Below, piece by piece: positions 16,502-25,204 of a stretch of 38,362 nucleotides of DNA. Where the stretch lies: positions 1-38,362 of the forward strand of contig NZ_JAAFZA010000088.1 of assembly GCF_015356865.1 (NCBI RefSeq), written 5' to 3'. Position 1 is the stretch's first letter; every line of letters starts with the position of its first letter. The translations under genes and the position numbers were made by a program. This DNA comes from Catenulispora pinisilvae (GTDB taxonomy: Bacteria; Actinomycetota; Actinomycetes; Streptomycetales; Catenulisporaceae). Under the pieces are notes generated by a model. That model searched no databases. It was not told the origin of the DNA and worked only from the letters and a program-made list of their open reading frames with translations.

Positions 16502-16751
16502 ACGCACTCCTTGCCGAGCACCGCAGCCGTGAGACCGACGCCTAAGGGTGATCAAGCGGATGCTAGCAAAGGCCACAGGGGGTCGGTAAGAGCCCGATTG
16601 CGCAGACAGGGCGGCACACGCCCCGAAGTGTCGCAGGGTGCTCATACCGACACCGAGCGGCATCGTTTCCCCGACCCCGGGCCTCCCCCGCGTCCGAATC
16701 TGACAGAACCCCGTCATTGCGGCCATCCCCACATCGGGTGAGGATGGGGCC

Positions 16752-17750
16752 ATGGCTGAAGCACGACGGGTGGTGATCGCGGTCTTCCCCGACGTCGACC
16801 TCCTCGACGTCACGGGCCCCGCGGAGGTGTTCGCGCTCGCGAACCGCGAGTGCGGACGCGCCGCCTACCGGGTGGAGCTCGCGGGACGGGAGGCTGCTGG
16901 CGCGGTCACCACCTCGGCGGGCGTGCGGTTGCTGACCGACGTGGCGTTCGGGGAGGTGGCGTTCGGGGAGGTCGGCGGCTCGATCGACACGCTGATCGTC
17001 CCCGGCGCCGTGGACATCGGCGACTCGGGCCCGGTCGCGCGGGTCGATCAGGACGTGGTGGCGTGGGTGGCCGCGGTGGCGCCGTCGGCACGGCGGGTGG
17101 CGTCGGTGTGCGTCGGAGCGCACGTACTGGCCGCAGCGGGCCTCCTGGACGGCAAGACGGCCACAACGCACTGGTCGACTGCCGCGCAGCTGGCCGCCGA
17201 CCACCCGGCAGTCCGCGTGGACCCGGACCCGATCTTCGTGCGCTCCGGAAAAGTGTGGACCGGCGCGGGGATCAGCGCCTGCATGGACCTCGCGCTGGCC
17301 CTGGTCGCCGAGGACCTGGGCGAGGAGCTGGCACTGGCGGTAGCGCGCCAGCTGGTCGTGTATCTGAAGCGGCAGGGCGGCCAGAGCCAGTTCTCGGTAC
17401 CGCTCAGTTCGCCGCCGACTACCCGGCGCGACATCGACGAGCTGCGCGCGTACATCACGGACCACCTGGGCGACGACCTGTCGGCGGCAGCGCTGGCGGC
17501 ACGGATGTGCTTGAGCGAGCGGCACTTCGCGCGCGTCTTCCGACAGGAGACGGGGACGACGCCGGGGACGTACGTCGAGGCCGCACGGGTGGAGGCAGCG
17601 CGACGGCTGCTGGAGAGCACCGACCAGCCGCTGGAGGAGGTCGCGGCGGGGAGCGGGCTGGGGTCGGTGGAGACGCTGCATCGCGCGCTGCGGAAGCAGA
17701 TTGGGACGACGCCGGCGGCTTATCGGCGACGGTTTCGGATCGCCGGCTGA
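16752..17750 (+). CDS. GlxA-family transcriptional regulator (DJ-1/PfpI domain + AraC helix-turn-helix)
   Basis: 332 residues. Residues about 6-185 form a class I glutamine amidotransferase-like DJ-1/PfpI domain (VVIAVFPDVDLLDVTGPAEV; nucleophile elbow ASVCVGAHVLAAAGLLDG with Cys near 120; TTHWSTAAQL). Residues about 225-325 are two AraC helix-turn-helix motifs (LSAAALAARMCLSERHFARV and LEEVAAGSGLGSVETLHRAL). Such regulators respond to nitrogenous or osmolyte metabolites and usually lack enzyme activity. A perfect 15-bp tandem duplication at 16941-16970 gives VAFGEVAFGEV. The start is ATG 16752 after GAGG. The hydrolase gene 74 bases downstream is its probable target or partner. Confidence 0.9.
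   Translation: MAEARRVVIAVFPDVDLLDVTGPAEVFALANRECGRAAYRVELAGREAAGAVTTSAGVRLLTDVAFGEVAFGEVGGSIDTLIVPGAVDIGDSGPVARVDQDVVAWVAAVAPSARRVASVCVGAHVLAAAGLLDGKTATTHWSTAAQLAADHPAVRVDPDPIFVRSGKVWTGAGISACMDLALALVAEDLGEELALAVARQLVVYLKRQGGQSQFSVPLSSPPTTRRDIDELRAYITDHLGDDLSAAALAARMCLSERHFARVFRQETGTTPGTYVEAARVEAARRLLESTDQPLEEVAAGSGLGSVETLHRALRKQIGTTPAAYRRRFRIAG
16941..16970 (+). repeat. 15-bp perfect tandem duplication within the GlxA-type gene
   Basis: GTGGCGTTCGGGGAG occurs twice back to back, adding five residues (VAFGE) in frame within the DJ-1/PfpI domain. The perfect identity suggests a recent duplication. Confidence 0.85.
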
Positions 17751-17824
17751 TTCTTCGGTTCTCTGACTCGGCGTCGGCTGTCTGGCCGGCGCTTCGGTTC
17801 AACCTATCTATTCGAGGAAGAATT

Positions 17825-18430
17825 ATGTCTGCATCTCATACACTTCGCTCTGTTATCGGCCTCGATGATTCCTTGCCGAGCCTCGGCGATGCCACGCTAG
17901 TGATGATCGATTTCCAGAACACGTATCGCGCTGGCGTCATGGCGCTGGAGGGCGCCGATGCCGCTCTTGCTGCCGGCGCGCTGCTGCTCTCAGCCGCACG
18001 AGCCGCGGGTTCCAGGATCGTGCACGTCATCAACGACGGCGGCGAGGGCACGCCCTACGACATCCGCGCCGAGATCGGGTCGATCAGTCCGGAGGTGGCA
18101 CCCATCGCGGGAGAGCCGGTGATCGTGAAGACGTTCCCGAACTCCTTCCACGACACCGAGTTGGAGAAGACTCTGCGCGGCCTGGACGCAGGCACGGAGC
18201 TGGTCCTGGCCGGCTTCATGACGCACATGTGCGTGACGTTCACCGCACAGGGAGCCTTCAATCTCGGCTACCGCCCGACGGTCGTCGCCGACGCCACCGC
18301 CACGCGCACACTCGCCGCGCCGGACGGCACGCCGCTACCCGCCGCCACGCTTCAGGCCGCTGCGCTGACTACCATCGGCGACCTGTTCGGGGTGGTGGCT
18401 CCGAGCGTGGACGCTTTGGTCAGGGGCTGA
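17825..18430 (+). CDS. Isochorismatase-family cysteine hydrolase
   Basis: 201 residues from ATG 17825, with GAGGAAG four bases upstream, 74 bases after the GlxA gene. The catalytic triad of the family is visible: Asp29 in VMIDFQNTYR, Lys102 in VIVKTFPNSF, and Cys136 in AGFMTHMCVTFTAQGAF. The fold is a Rossmann-like alpha/beta sandwich, usually oligomeric. Members hydrolyse isochorismate, nicotinamide, N-carbamoyl compounds or ureides; the sequence does not settle which. Pairing with a GlxA-type regulator is common and suggests an inducible amide/imide-hydrolysing step. Its last 11 bases overlap the 3' end of the convergent glycosyltransferase gene. Confidence 0.88.
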   Translation: MSASHTLRSVIGLDDSLPSLGDATLVMIDFQNTYRAGVMALEGADAALAAGALLLSAARAAGSRIVHVINDGGEGTPYDIRAEIGSISPEVAPIAGEPVIVKTFPNSFHDTELEKTLRGLDAGTELVLAGFMTHMCVTFTAQGAFNLGYRPTVVADATATRTLAAPDGTPLPAATLQAAALTTIGDLFGVVAPSVDALVRG

Positions 18431-19568
18431 TCGGCAAGCTGGCGCGACGCTGCCGCGGGATCGGTTTCGGCCTGGTCCCGCGGTCGATCAGGTGCTGATA
18501 GAGGTTGAGGTAGGCCTCGACCATGGCGTCGTCCGTCAGATGCGAAACCGATGCCCGACAGGCTTGCGGCGACCATCGGTGTGCGTCGCGCGCGGCGTCG
18601 ATCAAATCAGTCCACTGATCGGCAACGATGCCGGTGACCCCGTGCTGTACGAGTTCCGGCGCCGCGCCACGGTTGAGGGTGAGCACGGGGACTCCACAGG
18701 CGAGTGCTTCGACGTACACAAGGCCGAAGGGCTCATCCCAGCGAATCGGATGGAGCAGAGCGGCCGCGCCTTGGAGCCAGGCCAGTTTCGCTTCACCGGA
18801 CTGTTCGTCGAGCCAGGTGACGTGCTCATCGCCCAGCAGCGGCTCCACCTCCCGCGCGAAGCCCTCCGGATCGGCGCGGTCGGCACTTCCGATCACGACG
18901 ATCCGACGCCCGACCGCCCGCGCTATGCGGATGGCGAGATCAGTTCCCTTACGCGTTCCCAGGGCGGCGATATGCAGCAGGTAGCCGAACCGGTCGTCGC
19001 CCGGGCGGTAGAAGCTCTGATCGATCCCGTTGGGTATGGCGCCGGTCCAGTTGACGTCCGGCGCCGAGCGCATCTGCGCGTTGCTCAGGGCGACGTAGGG
19101 ATGGCCTGTGGCGACTTCGCGTGCCCAGCGCATGGGGTCGCGGGTGGGGTCGTAGTGCGCCGTGGTGACGGCCGGAACGTCGAGCGCGGCGAAGTCCACG
19201 GCCCCGAGGCGCGTGTGGTCGTGGACGATGTCGAATGTGCCGACGTCGGATATGAACCGCGCGGCGACCTGTGTGTGGCGCATCTCAGCAGCCTGCGGAT
19301 GCAGCCTCCCGACCGGCGCATAGGTCGGCACCTGCACGAGTAGCCGCTCAGTCGGTGAGTCGGTGAGTCGGTGAGTCGGTGAGTCGGTGAGTCGGTGAGT
19401 CGGTGAGTCGGTGAGTCGGTCGTTGAATGACTCGGGGTGTGCGAACACAGTGACCCGAACACCCCGCCGCAGCAACCCCTGAACCAGGGACGCGAAGACC
19501 CGCTCCACTCCCCCGTATCCGGGCGGCGGGCACGGCAAATGCGGTGGCGCCACCAACGCTACCCGCAC
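18420..19568 (-). CDS. GT4-family glycosyltransferase containing an octanucleotide repeat
   Basis: 382 residues from GTG 19568. It is a GT-B fold enzyme of family 4: N-terminal APPHLPCPPPGYGGVERVF; a middle AIPNGIDQSFYRPGDDRFGY; and the C-terminal donor site with the E-x7-E motif in EPFGLVYVEALACGVPV. These enzymes use a nucleotide sugar to glycosylate a lipid, polysaccharide or small molecule; donor and acceptor are unknown. At about residues 50-73, in the loop after VTVFAHPESFN, an 8-residue unit RLTDSPTH is repeated three times, encoded by the 8-bp array at 19351-19420. Because 8 is not a multiple of 3, gain or loss of one or two copies would frameshift the gene. The present copy number gives a full-length frame. 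Its 3' end overlaps the hydrolase gene by 11 bases. Confidence 0.88.
   Translation of the reverse strand: MRVALVAPPHLPCPPPGYGGVERVFASLVQGLLRRGVRVTVFAHPESFNDRLTDSPTHRLTDSPTHRLTDSPTERLLVQVPTYAPVGRLHPQAAEMRHTQVAARFISDVGTFDIVHDHTRLGAVDFAALDVPAVTTAHYDPTRDPMRWAREVATGHPYVALSNAQMRSAPDVNWTGAIPNGIDQSFYRPGDDRFGYLLHIAALGTRKGTDLAIRIARAVGRRIVVIGSADRADPEGFAREVEPLLGDEHVTWLDEQSGEAKLAWLQGAAALLHPIRWDEPFGLVYVEALACGVPVLTLNRGAAPELVQHGVTGIVADQWTDLIDAARDAHRWSPQACRASVSHLTDDAMVEAYLNLYQHLIDRGTRPKPIPRQRRASLPISP
19351..19420. repeat. Octanucleotide tandem repeat, 8.75 copies, inside the glycosyltransferase gene
   Basis: GTCGGTGA (TCACCGAC on the coding strand) is repeated eight times perfectly plus six bases. The period-8 array encodes the same 8-residue peptide cycle in all three frames and contains no stop. 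It can thus lengthen or shorten without nonsense codons inside the array, while shifting the frame downstream. Confidence 0.95.
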
Positions 19569-19707
19569 CCACGCCCCCAGACCGTCGCGACCTGGGATCT
19601 TCCCCGGCCGTACGCGGACATTAGCAACAGGTGGGACGTCTTGTCACCGAACGGATCCGGCGCCTGTCAACACTGGAGTGCGCCTTTCATCGCTGGCGCC
19701 GTGCCTC

Positions 19708-22236
19708 TCACCGCTGAAGCGCGTCCGCAACGATCTCCTCCGCACGCTCCGACGCTGCCCGCGCACCGTCCACATCGCCCTTGACCCGCAACACTTCCGC
19801 CAGCCCCCGGTACGCCTCGGCCACCAGCAAGTGCTCCTCGCCGTGCGACTCCTCCGAAAGCGCCACCGCCTCACGCGCCACGCTCTCGCCCTCCGCGACC
19901 CGCCCCAGATCCGCGAGCACCGGCCCCTTCCGCACCAGCGGCATCGTCAGATAGGCGCGGCCGTCGGATCCCAGATCCGAGAAGATGCCGATGGAGTCCT
20001 CGACGTCCGCCAGCGCCTCGTCCAACGCACCAGTCGCACGCCGCGCGTCCGAGCGGCGGGCCTTCGCGCCGGCGATGTTCGGCAGGTTGCGGTCCGTAGC
20101 CCCCTCGCGAGCGGTGACCACATGGTCGAGCATGACCAACGCCTCATCAGCACGCCCGAGCCGGACGAGCACCGTCCCCAGTGACTCCTCAGCCTTGAGA
20201 GACATCTCCTGGCTGTCCGATCCCGTGGCCAACGTGAAGAGCTCCAGCGAGTGCTCAAGCGCAACGCGGGCCTCGTCGTAACGCTGCACATCAGCCAGCG
20301 CCATACCCAACTGCCGCAACGCGCCACCGGTGCTCGGGTGGCCGACCCCGTACTCGCGCGCCATCGCCTCGACCACCGCCTTCGTGTCGCGCAGCGCCGT
20401 ACCGACGCGGCCCGACCGCCTGGCGAGGTTGGCCAGCTCAAGACAGACCTCTGACGCCTGCCCGACCAAGCCCGCCGACGGAAGCACCGCGGTCAGCACC
20501 TCGTGGCCCTCGTCAAAGCGCCCGGTCTCGCGCAGCACCTGCGCCAGCGCCAGGGCAGCCGCACAGCGGTCGGCGTGCTCAGTCGCCAGCGACAAAGCGG
20601 TGCGGGCCTCATCCTCGGCAGCAGTCATATCAGCACCGATGTTGAACAGGACGCGGGATAGACCGGCGTGGGCTCGGCTTTCGCCCGAGGAGTCGTTCAC
20701 CGCTTGATATCCGATAGCTGCTTGACGAAAGAGGTCGGCCGCCCGGTCCAAGTAGTCGCGATGGTGGTAGTAGCGGGCGACCGCAACCAGCAGACCAGCC
20801 CGCGCAGCCGGTTCCACGCCAAACTGTGCCGCTGACTCAGCAGCCTGAGTCGCATGCGGTGCCAGGCTGTCGAACAGTGCCCATTCGGTGGTATCCGTGG
20901 GATCGCGAGGGAACTCGGCGGCGAGCATCCGCACGGCTGTGGCGCAGGTCGCGGAATCCGACAGCGCACGGACAGCCGCACGCACGCCGTCGTGGACGCC
21001 GATCTGATCGTGCTCGCCGCTGATAAGGCTGTACTCGGTGAGGATCCGGAAGGCCTCGTCCCAAGAAGCGGCGTCGGCCAAGGCAGCGGCGAGTGGTCCG
21101 TCGCCGGCGGCTTCACGTGCCTGGCGGCGGATCAAGTCGCCGGGGATGTCAGCGCTGCCGAACCAGCAGAACAGGGCCAGGAGGCCGAAGGCGCCCGGGT
21201 GGGCCTTGCGGAAGTCGTCATAGTCGATGGCTGGGGTCGCCGCAGATGTGAGTGGCGCGCTCGCCAAGGCCGCTGCGCCCGCTGTACCCGCTGCGCCCGC
21301 TGCACCGCCTGGAGCCGCCACGCTCGCCGGGGTAGCCGCCGGGTCCCGCTCGGGCAAGTTCTCGGCGTCCAGCGCCAGCGAAGCAAGGTAGGCCCGCGGA
21401 CTCCGCTGCTCCGCACGCATCACCGAAGCGGCCTGCAACATATCCAGCGGACGGCCGCCGAAGGCTTTGGCGATCGCGGCAGTCTCCGTGGCGAAGGCCT
21501 CGCTGTCTATGCCGAAGTCCTGGAACAGACGCACGGATTCCTTCAACGGCAGCGGCCCCACCGCGGTCACGACATCGGCATAGCCCTGCCAGTCCGTACC
21601 CTGCGTGGTCACGATGACGTCGCCACCGCCCGAGCGGGGGAGGAACGCCTGGACCGCGTCGCGGTCGGGGACGTTGTCATAGACGAGCAGCCAGCGGCCG
21701 GTCGCCGCCAGCGCCGGCCACAGAGCGTCGCGCAGATCGTCCCAGGCGATGGACTCGTCCAACCCCAGATGCCGAGCGAGCCGGCTGAAGGCCAGGCCCA
21801 GCGCTTCATCGTGGCCGGCATCGAGCAGCCAGATGAAGTCGTAGCGCCCGAACTCCCGTTCGGCGCACGCGTACGCGCCTCGCGACTTGCCGAATCCAGA
21901 GGGGCCGTAGATGACGAAGGTGCGAGCGCGGACGGGTGAGGACGCCTGCTTCGAGAAGGATGCGAAGTCTGCGAGCAACTCCTTGCGGTCCACGAACACC
22001 GCCGAGGGCGCCGGCATGTTGACCACGCGCCGCGCGCCGGTTCCCACAGCCGCGTCGTGTGACGCCGGCTTGCCCCCGAACAGCACCGTAATCTGGGCAC
22101 CCGTGGCCACCAGAGCCGCGGTGCTGGCGGCGACCCAAGCCCACCGGCCGTGGCTGCTGACCGCGGCGGTGCCAGCCGTCCCGATCACCGTCAGCACGCT
22201 GGCGGTCAAGCCGATCTTCCGGTCCCGCGACACCAC
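19708..22236 (-). CDS. Membrane-anchored STAND/NB-ARC-like NTPase with C-terminal TPRs
   Basis: 842 residues from GTG 22236 (GAGGGGG seven bases upstream). Two membrane helices at about residues 8-28 and 33-54 anchor it. Residues about 75-290 form a P-loop NTPase of the signal-transduction ATPase type: FVDRKELLADF lead-in, Walker A GPSGFGKS (111-118), Walker B WLLVYDN (182-188), then a TTQGTDW sensor-like segment. An Ala/Gly/Pro linker (about 305-345) precedes a helical domain. From about residue 490 TPR units run to the end. STAND proteins are signalling switches that oligomerise on ligand binding through the repeats; several act in defence. No effector domain is fused here. The next gene downstream is the glycosyltransferase, 139 bases away. 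Confidence 0.85.
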   Translation of the reverse strand: MVSRDRKIGLTASVLTVIGTAGTAAVSSHGRWAWVAASTAALVATGAQITVLFGGKPASHDAAVGTGARRVVNMPAPSAVFVDRKELLADFASFSKQASSPVRARTFVIYGPSGFGKSRGAYACAEREFGRYDFIWLLDAGHDEALGLAFSRLARHLGLDESIAWDDLRDALWPALAATGRWLLVYDNVPDRDAVQAFLPRSGGGDVIVTTQGTDWQGYADVVTAVGPLPLKESVRLFQDFGIDSEAFATETAAIAKAFGGRPLDMLQAASVMRAEQRSPRAYLASLALDAENLPERDPAATPASVAAPGGAAGAAGTAGAAALASAPLTSAATPAIDYDDFRKAHPGAFGLLALFCWFGSADIPGDLIRRQAREAAGDGPLAAALADAASWDEAFRILTEYSLISGEHDQIGVHDGVRAAVRALSDSATCATAVRMLAAEFPRDPTDTTEWALFDSLAPHATQAAESAAQFGVEPAARAGLLVAVARYYHHRDYLDRAADLFRQAAIGYQAVNDSSGESRAHAGLSRVLFNIGADMTAAEDEARTALSLATEHADRCAAALALAQVLRETGRFDEGHEVLTAVLPSAGLVGQASEVCLELANLARRSGRVGTALRDTKAVVEAMAREYGVGHPSTGGALRQLGMALADVQRYDEARVALEHSLELFTLATGSDSQEMSLKAEESLGTVLVRLGRADEALVMLDHVVTAREGATDRNLPNIAGAKARRSDARRATGALDEALADVEDSIGIFSDLGSDGRAYLTMPLVRKGPVLADLGRVAEGESVAREAVALSEESHGEEHLLVAEAYRGLAEVLRVKGDVDGARAASERAEEIVADALQR

Positions 22237-22322
22237 GACAAGTCCCCCTCATCAGCCCTTTGATGTCCGGACAGCCTAAAGCACGCGCACGGATAGTGGC
22301 GAGATCGACGCGCGCCGCGACA

Positions 22323-23237
22323 TCAGGCGCGCAGGGCCGTCCGCACCGGGCCGTTGAAGGGTGCCAGCGACCACACCTCGTCCGGTACGCGCAGCCGATC
22401 GTCCTGTGCGTAGAGTGCCCGCACCTCGTCGAAGGCGACGTTGTCGCTTGTGATCCGCGCCGCCTGGTCATAGGTATCGCGTTGCGGTTCGGACACTTCG
22501 CGGTAGTCGTCGATGCCTGTTCCCCAGATATCCCACAGCAGCATCTCGGTCTTGTTCAGCGATGCGAGGTCGAGGCGGACGCTCTGGGCGACGAACCATT
22601 CGCCGGCCATCGGGTCTTCGGGGTGCCAGTGGCCGAAGATCTGGGGGTCGGCGGTGCCGGTGCGGATGGCCTGCCATGCGGCTCCGGCCACGTGGAAACG
22701 GTCGCGGGGGATGTTCATGGGATCGAAGTCGATGGCGTGGCCGGCGGCGAGTCTGGGATCGGCCATTTGGGGATCGGCCAGGCGCCAGCCGTGATGGGGG
22801 TTCCAGTACTCGGTGACCACGTGGTCTTCGTTGCGCTGGGGGTCGAAGTAATCGGCGAAGCCGCAGCGTATGCGGGCTGGGATGCCCGCGTGGCGGAGGA
22901 AAGAGCAGTGGAGCAGGGCGAAGTCGCGGCAGACGCCGACGAAGCGATTTCCAACGTTGCGGTGTTGGGGCAGCGGTGAGGCGTCGCGTTCGAGGAGCAG
23001 GTGCAGGATTGAATCGACGTAGCGTGTCTCGGCGTCGTCGTGGAGGCGGTCGGTGGCAATTGTGTGGCTGAAGAGGTCGCCCTCCAGGCGGTGAATTAGC
23101 AGATTGCGAGCGATGGCGGCGAGTTGGGCTGGATCGTCGGGTAAATCGGCGTATTTAACGGCGTACCGTCCGGGATCGGAGAACGCGCTTTGCGTGCTGT
23201 AGTAAGCGGCGGCGGACGGGTCAAGATGCGCGGGCAT
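22323..23237 (-). CDS. Transglutaminase-like (papain-fold) protein
   Basis: 304 residues from ATG 23237, preceded by AGGAAGG seven bases upstream. The longer upstream frame is repeat-derived and is not part of the gene. The transglutaminase-core triad is complete: Cys103 in GVCRDFALLHCSFLRHAGIP, His139 in NEDHVVTEYW, Asp155 in GWRLADPQ. There is no signal peptide or membrane helix, so it is cytosolic, unlike many bacterial transglutaminase-like proteases. Such proteins act as proteases, deamidases or amide hydrolases; the substrate is unknown. It sits between ahcY and the STAND NTPase on the same strand, separated from ahcY by a strong terminator. Confidence 0.82.
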   Translation of the reverse strand: MPAHLDPSAAAYYSTQSAFSDPGRYAVKYADLPDDPAQLAAIARNLLIHRLEGDLFSHTIATDRLHDDAETRYVDSILHLLLERDASPLPQHRNVGNRFVGVCRDFALLHCSFLRHAGIPARIRCGFADYFDPQRNEDHVVTEYWNPHHGWRLADPQMADPRLAAGHAIDFDPMNIPRDRFHVAGAAWQAIRTGTADPQIFGHWHPEDPMAGEWFVAQSVRLDLASLNKTEMLLWDIWGTGIDDYREVSEPQRDTYDQAARITSDNVAFDEVRALYAQDDRLRVPDEVWSLAPFNGPVRTALRA

Positions 23238-23324
23238 GGCATGGCCTTCCTGGGAATATGGCCGGTCTGGCCGAGAGCAGGCCAACAGTGCCAAAATTCG
23301 GCCGAATTTGTCCAGGAAATGCGC

Positions 23325-23384
23325 GGGCGCAATAGCGCGCGACCAGATGTCGCATGGCCAAATGGCGCACAGTCCAATGGCGCA
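23325..23384. repeat. Degenerate 15-bp tandem repeat, four units
   Basis: Units at 23325-23339, 23340-23354, 23355-23369 and 23370-23384. On the minus strand they read TGCGCCATTGGACTG, TGCGCCATTTGGCCA, TGCGACATCTGGTCG and a more diverged fourth. The array lies just beyond the ahcY terminator, upstream of the transglutaminase-like gene. It explains the spurious 65-residue in-frame extension of that gene. Confidence 0.7.
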
Positions 23385-23385
23385 C

Positions 23386-23423
23386 GGCCGCGCCACGCCG
23401 ACCAAACCCGGCGTGACGCGGCC
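23386..23423 (-). terminator. Strong stem-loop terminator of ahcY
   Basis: GGCCGCG and CACGCCG on one arm pair with CGGCGTG and CGCGGCC on the other: two 7-bp helices separated by one C/A mismatch, with an 8-base loop. It begins 24 bases after the ahcY stop. There is no T run, as usual in this GC range. Confidence 0.75.
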
Positions 23424-23446
23424 CAACCTCACATCAGGACTCGACC

Positions 23447-24907
23447 TCAGTACCGATAGTGCTCGGCCTTATAAGGCCCCTCAATCGGTACGCTCAGGTA
23501 CTCCGCCTGCTCCTCCGACAACTCCGTCAGCTCCGCCCCGAGCGCGTCCAGATGCAGCCGTGCCACCTTCTCGTCGAGCTGCTTCGGCAGCCGGTACACC
23601 TCGTCCGAGTAGTGCTCCTGGCGCGTGAACAGCTCGATCTGCGCCAGCACCTGGTTCGAGAACGACGCCGACATCACGAAGCTCGGGTGCCCGGTGGCGT
23701 TGCCGAGGTTGAACAGGCGCCCCTCGGACAGGATCAGGACCGCGTGGCCGTCCGGGAACGTCCACTGGTGGACCTGCGGCTTGATCTCCGTCTTGGTGAC
23801 GCCGGGGTGCGCGGCCAGGCCGGTCATGTCGATCTCGGTGTCGAAGTGGCCGACGTTGCCGACGATCGCGTTGTGCCGCATGCGCGCCAGGTGCTCCAGC
23901 CGGATCGCGCCGGTGCCCGCCGTGGCCGTGACGAAGATGTGCGCGGTCGCCACGACCTGCTCCAGCCGCGCCACCTGGAACCCGTCCATCGCCGCCTGCA
24001 GGGCGTTGATGGGGTCGATCTCCGTCACCACGACGCGAGCGCCCTGCCCGCGCAGTGCCTCGGAGGCGCCCTTGCCGACGTCGCCGTAGCCGCAGACGAC
24101 CGCGGTCTTGCCGCCGAGCATGACGTCGGTGGCGCGGTTGAGGCCGTCCGCCATCGAGTGGCGGATGCCGTACTTGTTGTCGAACTTCGACTTGGTGACC
24201 GAGTCGTTGACGTTGATCGCCGGGAACAGGAGCCGTCCCTCGCGGGCCAGCTTGTACAGGCGCGCGGCGCCGTTCGTGGTCTCCTCGGAGACGCCGCGGA
24301 TGCCGGCGGCGATGCGGGTGAAACGGTGGTCGTCCTCGGCGATGCTTTCGGCCAGCAGGGCCAGGACGAGGCGGTGTTCCTCGTGGTCGCCGGGCTCGGG
24401 TTCCGGAACACTGCCCGCGGTCTCGTATTCGGCGCCGAGGTGGACCAGGAGGGTGGCGTCACCGCCATCATCCACCAGGAGGTCCGGGCCACGGCCATCA
24501 CCGAAGTCGAAGAGTTGGCGGGTGCACCACCAGTACTCTTCGAGCGATTCGCCCTTCCAGGCGAACACCGCGGTGCCGGTGGGCTTCTCCGGGGTGCCCT
24601 CCGACCCGACGACGACCGCGGCCGCCGCCTCGTTCTGGGTGGAGAAGATGTTGCAGGACACCCAGCGGACCTCGGCGCCGAGCGCTACGAGGGTCTCGAT
24701 GAGGACCGCGGTCTGCACGGTCATGTGCAGAGAGCCGGCGATCCGGGCGCCGCGCAGCGGCTGCGCCTCGGCGTACTCGGCGCGCAGGGCCATCAGGCCG
24801 GGCATCTCGTGCTCGGCCAGCCGGATCTGGTGGCGGCCGGCCCCGGCCAGGTCGAGATCGGCGACCGCGAAGCGCAGGCCGTTGATCTCTTGCAGGTGGT
24901 TCTTCAT
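23447..24907 (-). CDS. ahcY: S-adenosylhomocysteine hydrolase
   Basis: 486 residues, the usual bacterial length. The enzyme hydrolyses S-adenosylhomocysteine to adenosine and homocysteine, using bound NAD, in the cytosol. It thereby relieves product inhibition of all SAM-dependent methyltransferases and feeds methionine recycling. Visible features are the substrate-side segments ([35 protein letters not shown]), the core [16 protein letters not shown] with the catalytic Lys/Asp, the NAD site [17 protein letters not shown], and the conserved C-terminus KAEHYRY that reaches the partner subunit's cofactor. It is transcribed alone, controlled by an SAH riboswitch in its leader (24960-25040) and ended by a strong stem-loop. 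Confidence 0.98.
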   Translation of the reverse strand: MKNHLQEINGLRFAVADLDLAGAGRHQIRLAEHEMPGLMALRAEYAEAQPLRGARIAGSLHMTVQTAVLIETLVALGAEVRWVSCNIFSTQNEAAAAVVVGSEGTPEKPTGTAVFAWKGESLEEYWWCTRQLFDFGDGRGPDLLVDDGGDATLLVHLGAEYETAGSVPEPEPGDHEEHRLVLALLAESIAEDDHRFTRIAAGIRGVSEETTNGAARLYKLAREGRLLFPAINVNDSVTKSKFDNKYGIRHSMADGLNRATDVMLGGKTAVVCGYGDVGKGASEALRGQGARVVVTEIDPINALQAAMDGFQVARLEQVVATAHIFVTATAGTGAIRLEHLARMRHNAIVGNVGHFDTEIDMTGLAAHPGVTKTEIKPQVHQWTFPDGHAVLILSEGRLFNLGNATGHPSFVMSASFSNQVLAQIELFTRQEHYSDEVYRLPKQLDEKVARLHLDALGAELTELSEEQAEYLSVPIEGPYKAEHYRY

Positions 24908-24959
24908 GCTCGCTTTCCCGTCTTCGCATGAGGTGGTGGAACCCGTGGAAGCACGAAGT

Positions 24960-25040
24960 GCGCCTCCACGAGGGAGGCGCCCTTGGGAAAGTCGTCGGGA
25001 CCGAGCGTGGCGGATCAGCGATCCGTTGCAGCGCCTCTCA
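24960..25040 (-). promoter_or_regulatory. SAH riboswitch in the ahcY leader
   Basis: On the minus strand the leader begins GAGAGGCGCTGCAACGG (25039-25023). It continues with a CCACGCTCGG element and closes with GGCGCCTCC (about 24981-24973). These are the order and core bases of the known SAH riboswitch class found upstream of ahcY in proteobacteria and actinobacteria. The closing arm GCGCCTCC (24980-24973) can instead pair perfectly with GGAGGCGC (24967-24960) around a 5-base loop. The aptamer's P1 and this hairpin are therefore mutually exclusive. Bound SAH should favour P1, remove the hairpin and turn ahcY on. Confidence 0.85.
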
Positions 25041-25071
25041 GCTCCGGCGGCGCCGGTGACGGCACACGATC

Positions 25072-25077
25072 AATGTA
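25072..25077 (-). promoter_or_regulatory. Candidate -10 element of ahcY
   Basis: TACATT on the minus strand lies about 32 bases before the riboswitch core and fits the TANNNT -10 pattern. No convincing -35 is seen at the right distance. Confidence 0.3.
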
Positions 25078-25106
25078 GCGCGCGCCGGATCGGGATGCCC
25101 GTAGGC

Positions 25107-25204
25107 CCCGCAGGAGCTCGTAGATCCCGCAGGAGCTCGTAGGTCCCGGAGAATGCTTGTAGGTCCCGCCAGATGCTTGCAAGTCCCGCCGGACGGTCAC
25201 AGGT
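25107..25204. repeat. Degenerate 19-20-bp tandem repeat, five units
   Basis: Units start with CCCG and end in (T)AGGT/AGAT/AAGT at 25107, 25126, 25145, 25165 and 25185. The first two are nearly identical (CAGGAGCTCGTAG core); the others share ATGCTTG. The last unit covers the final codons and stop of the acetyltransferase gene. Confidence 0.7.

Noticed and set aside
16725..16751. Possible operator just before the GlxA start (CCATCC...GGATGG)
   Set aside because: Only a 6-bp imperfect match overlapping the ribosome-site area; chance is likely at this GC content.
23238..23432. 65-residue N-terminal extension of the transglutaminase-like gene
   Set aside because: The extension is translated from the 15-bp repeat array and part of the ahcY terminator. 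ATG 23237 has a good ribosome site and begins where the family-like sequence begins.
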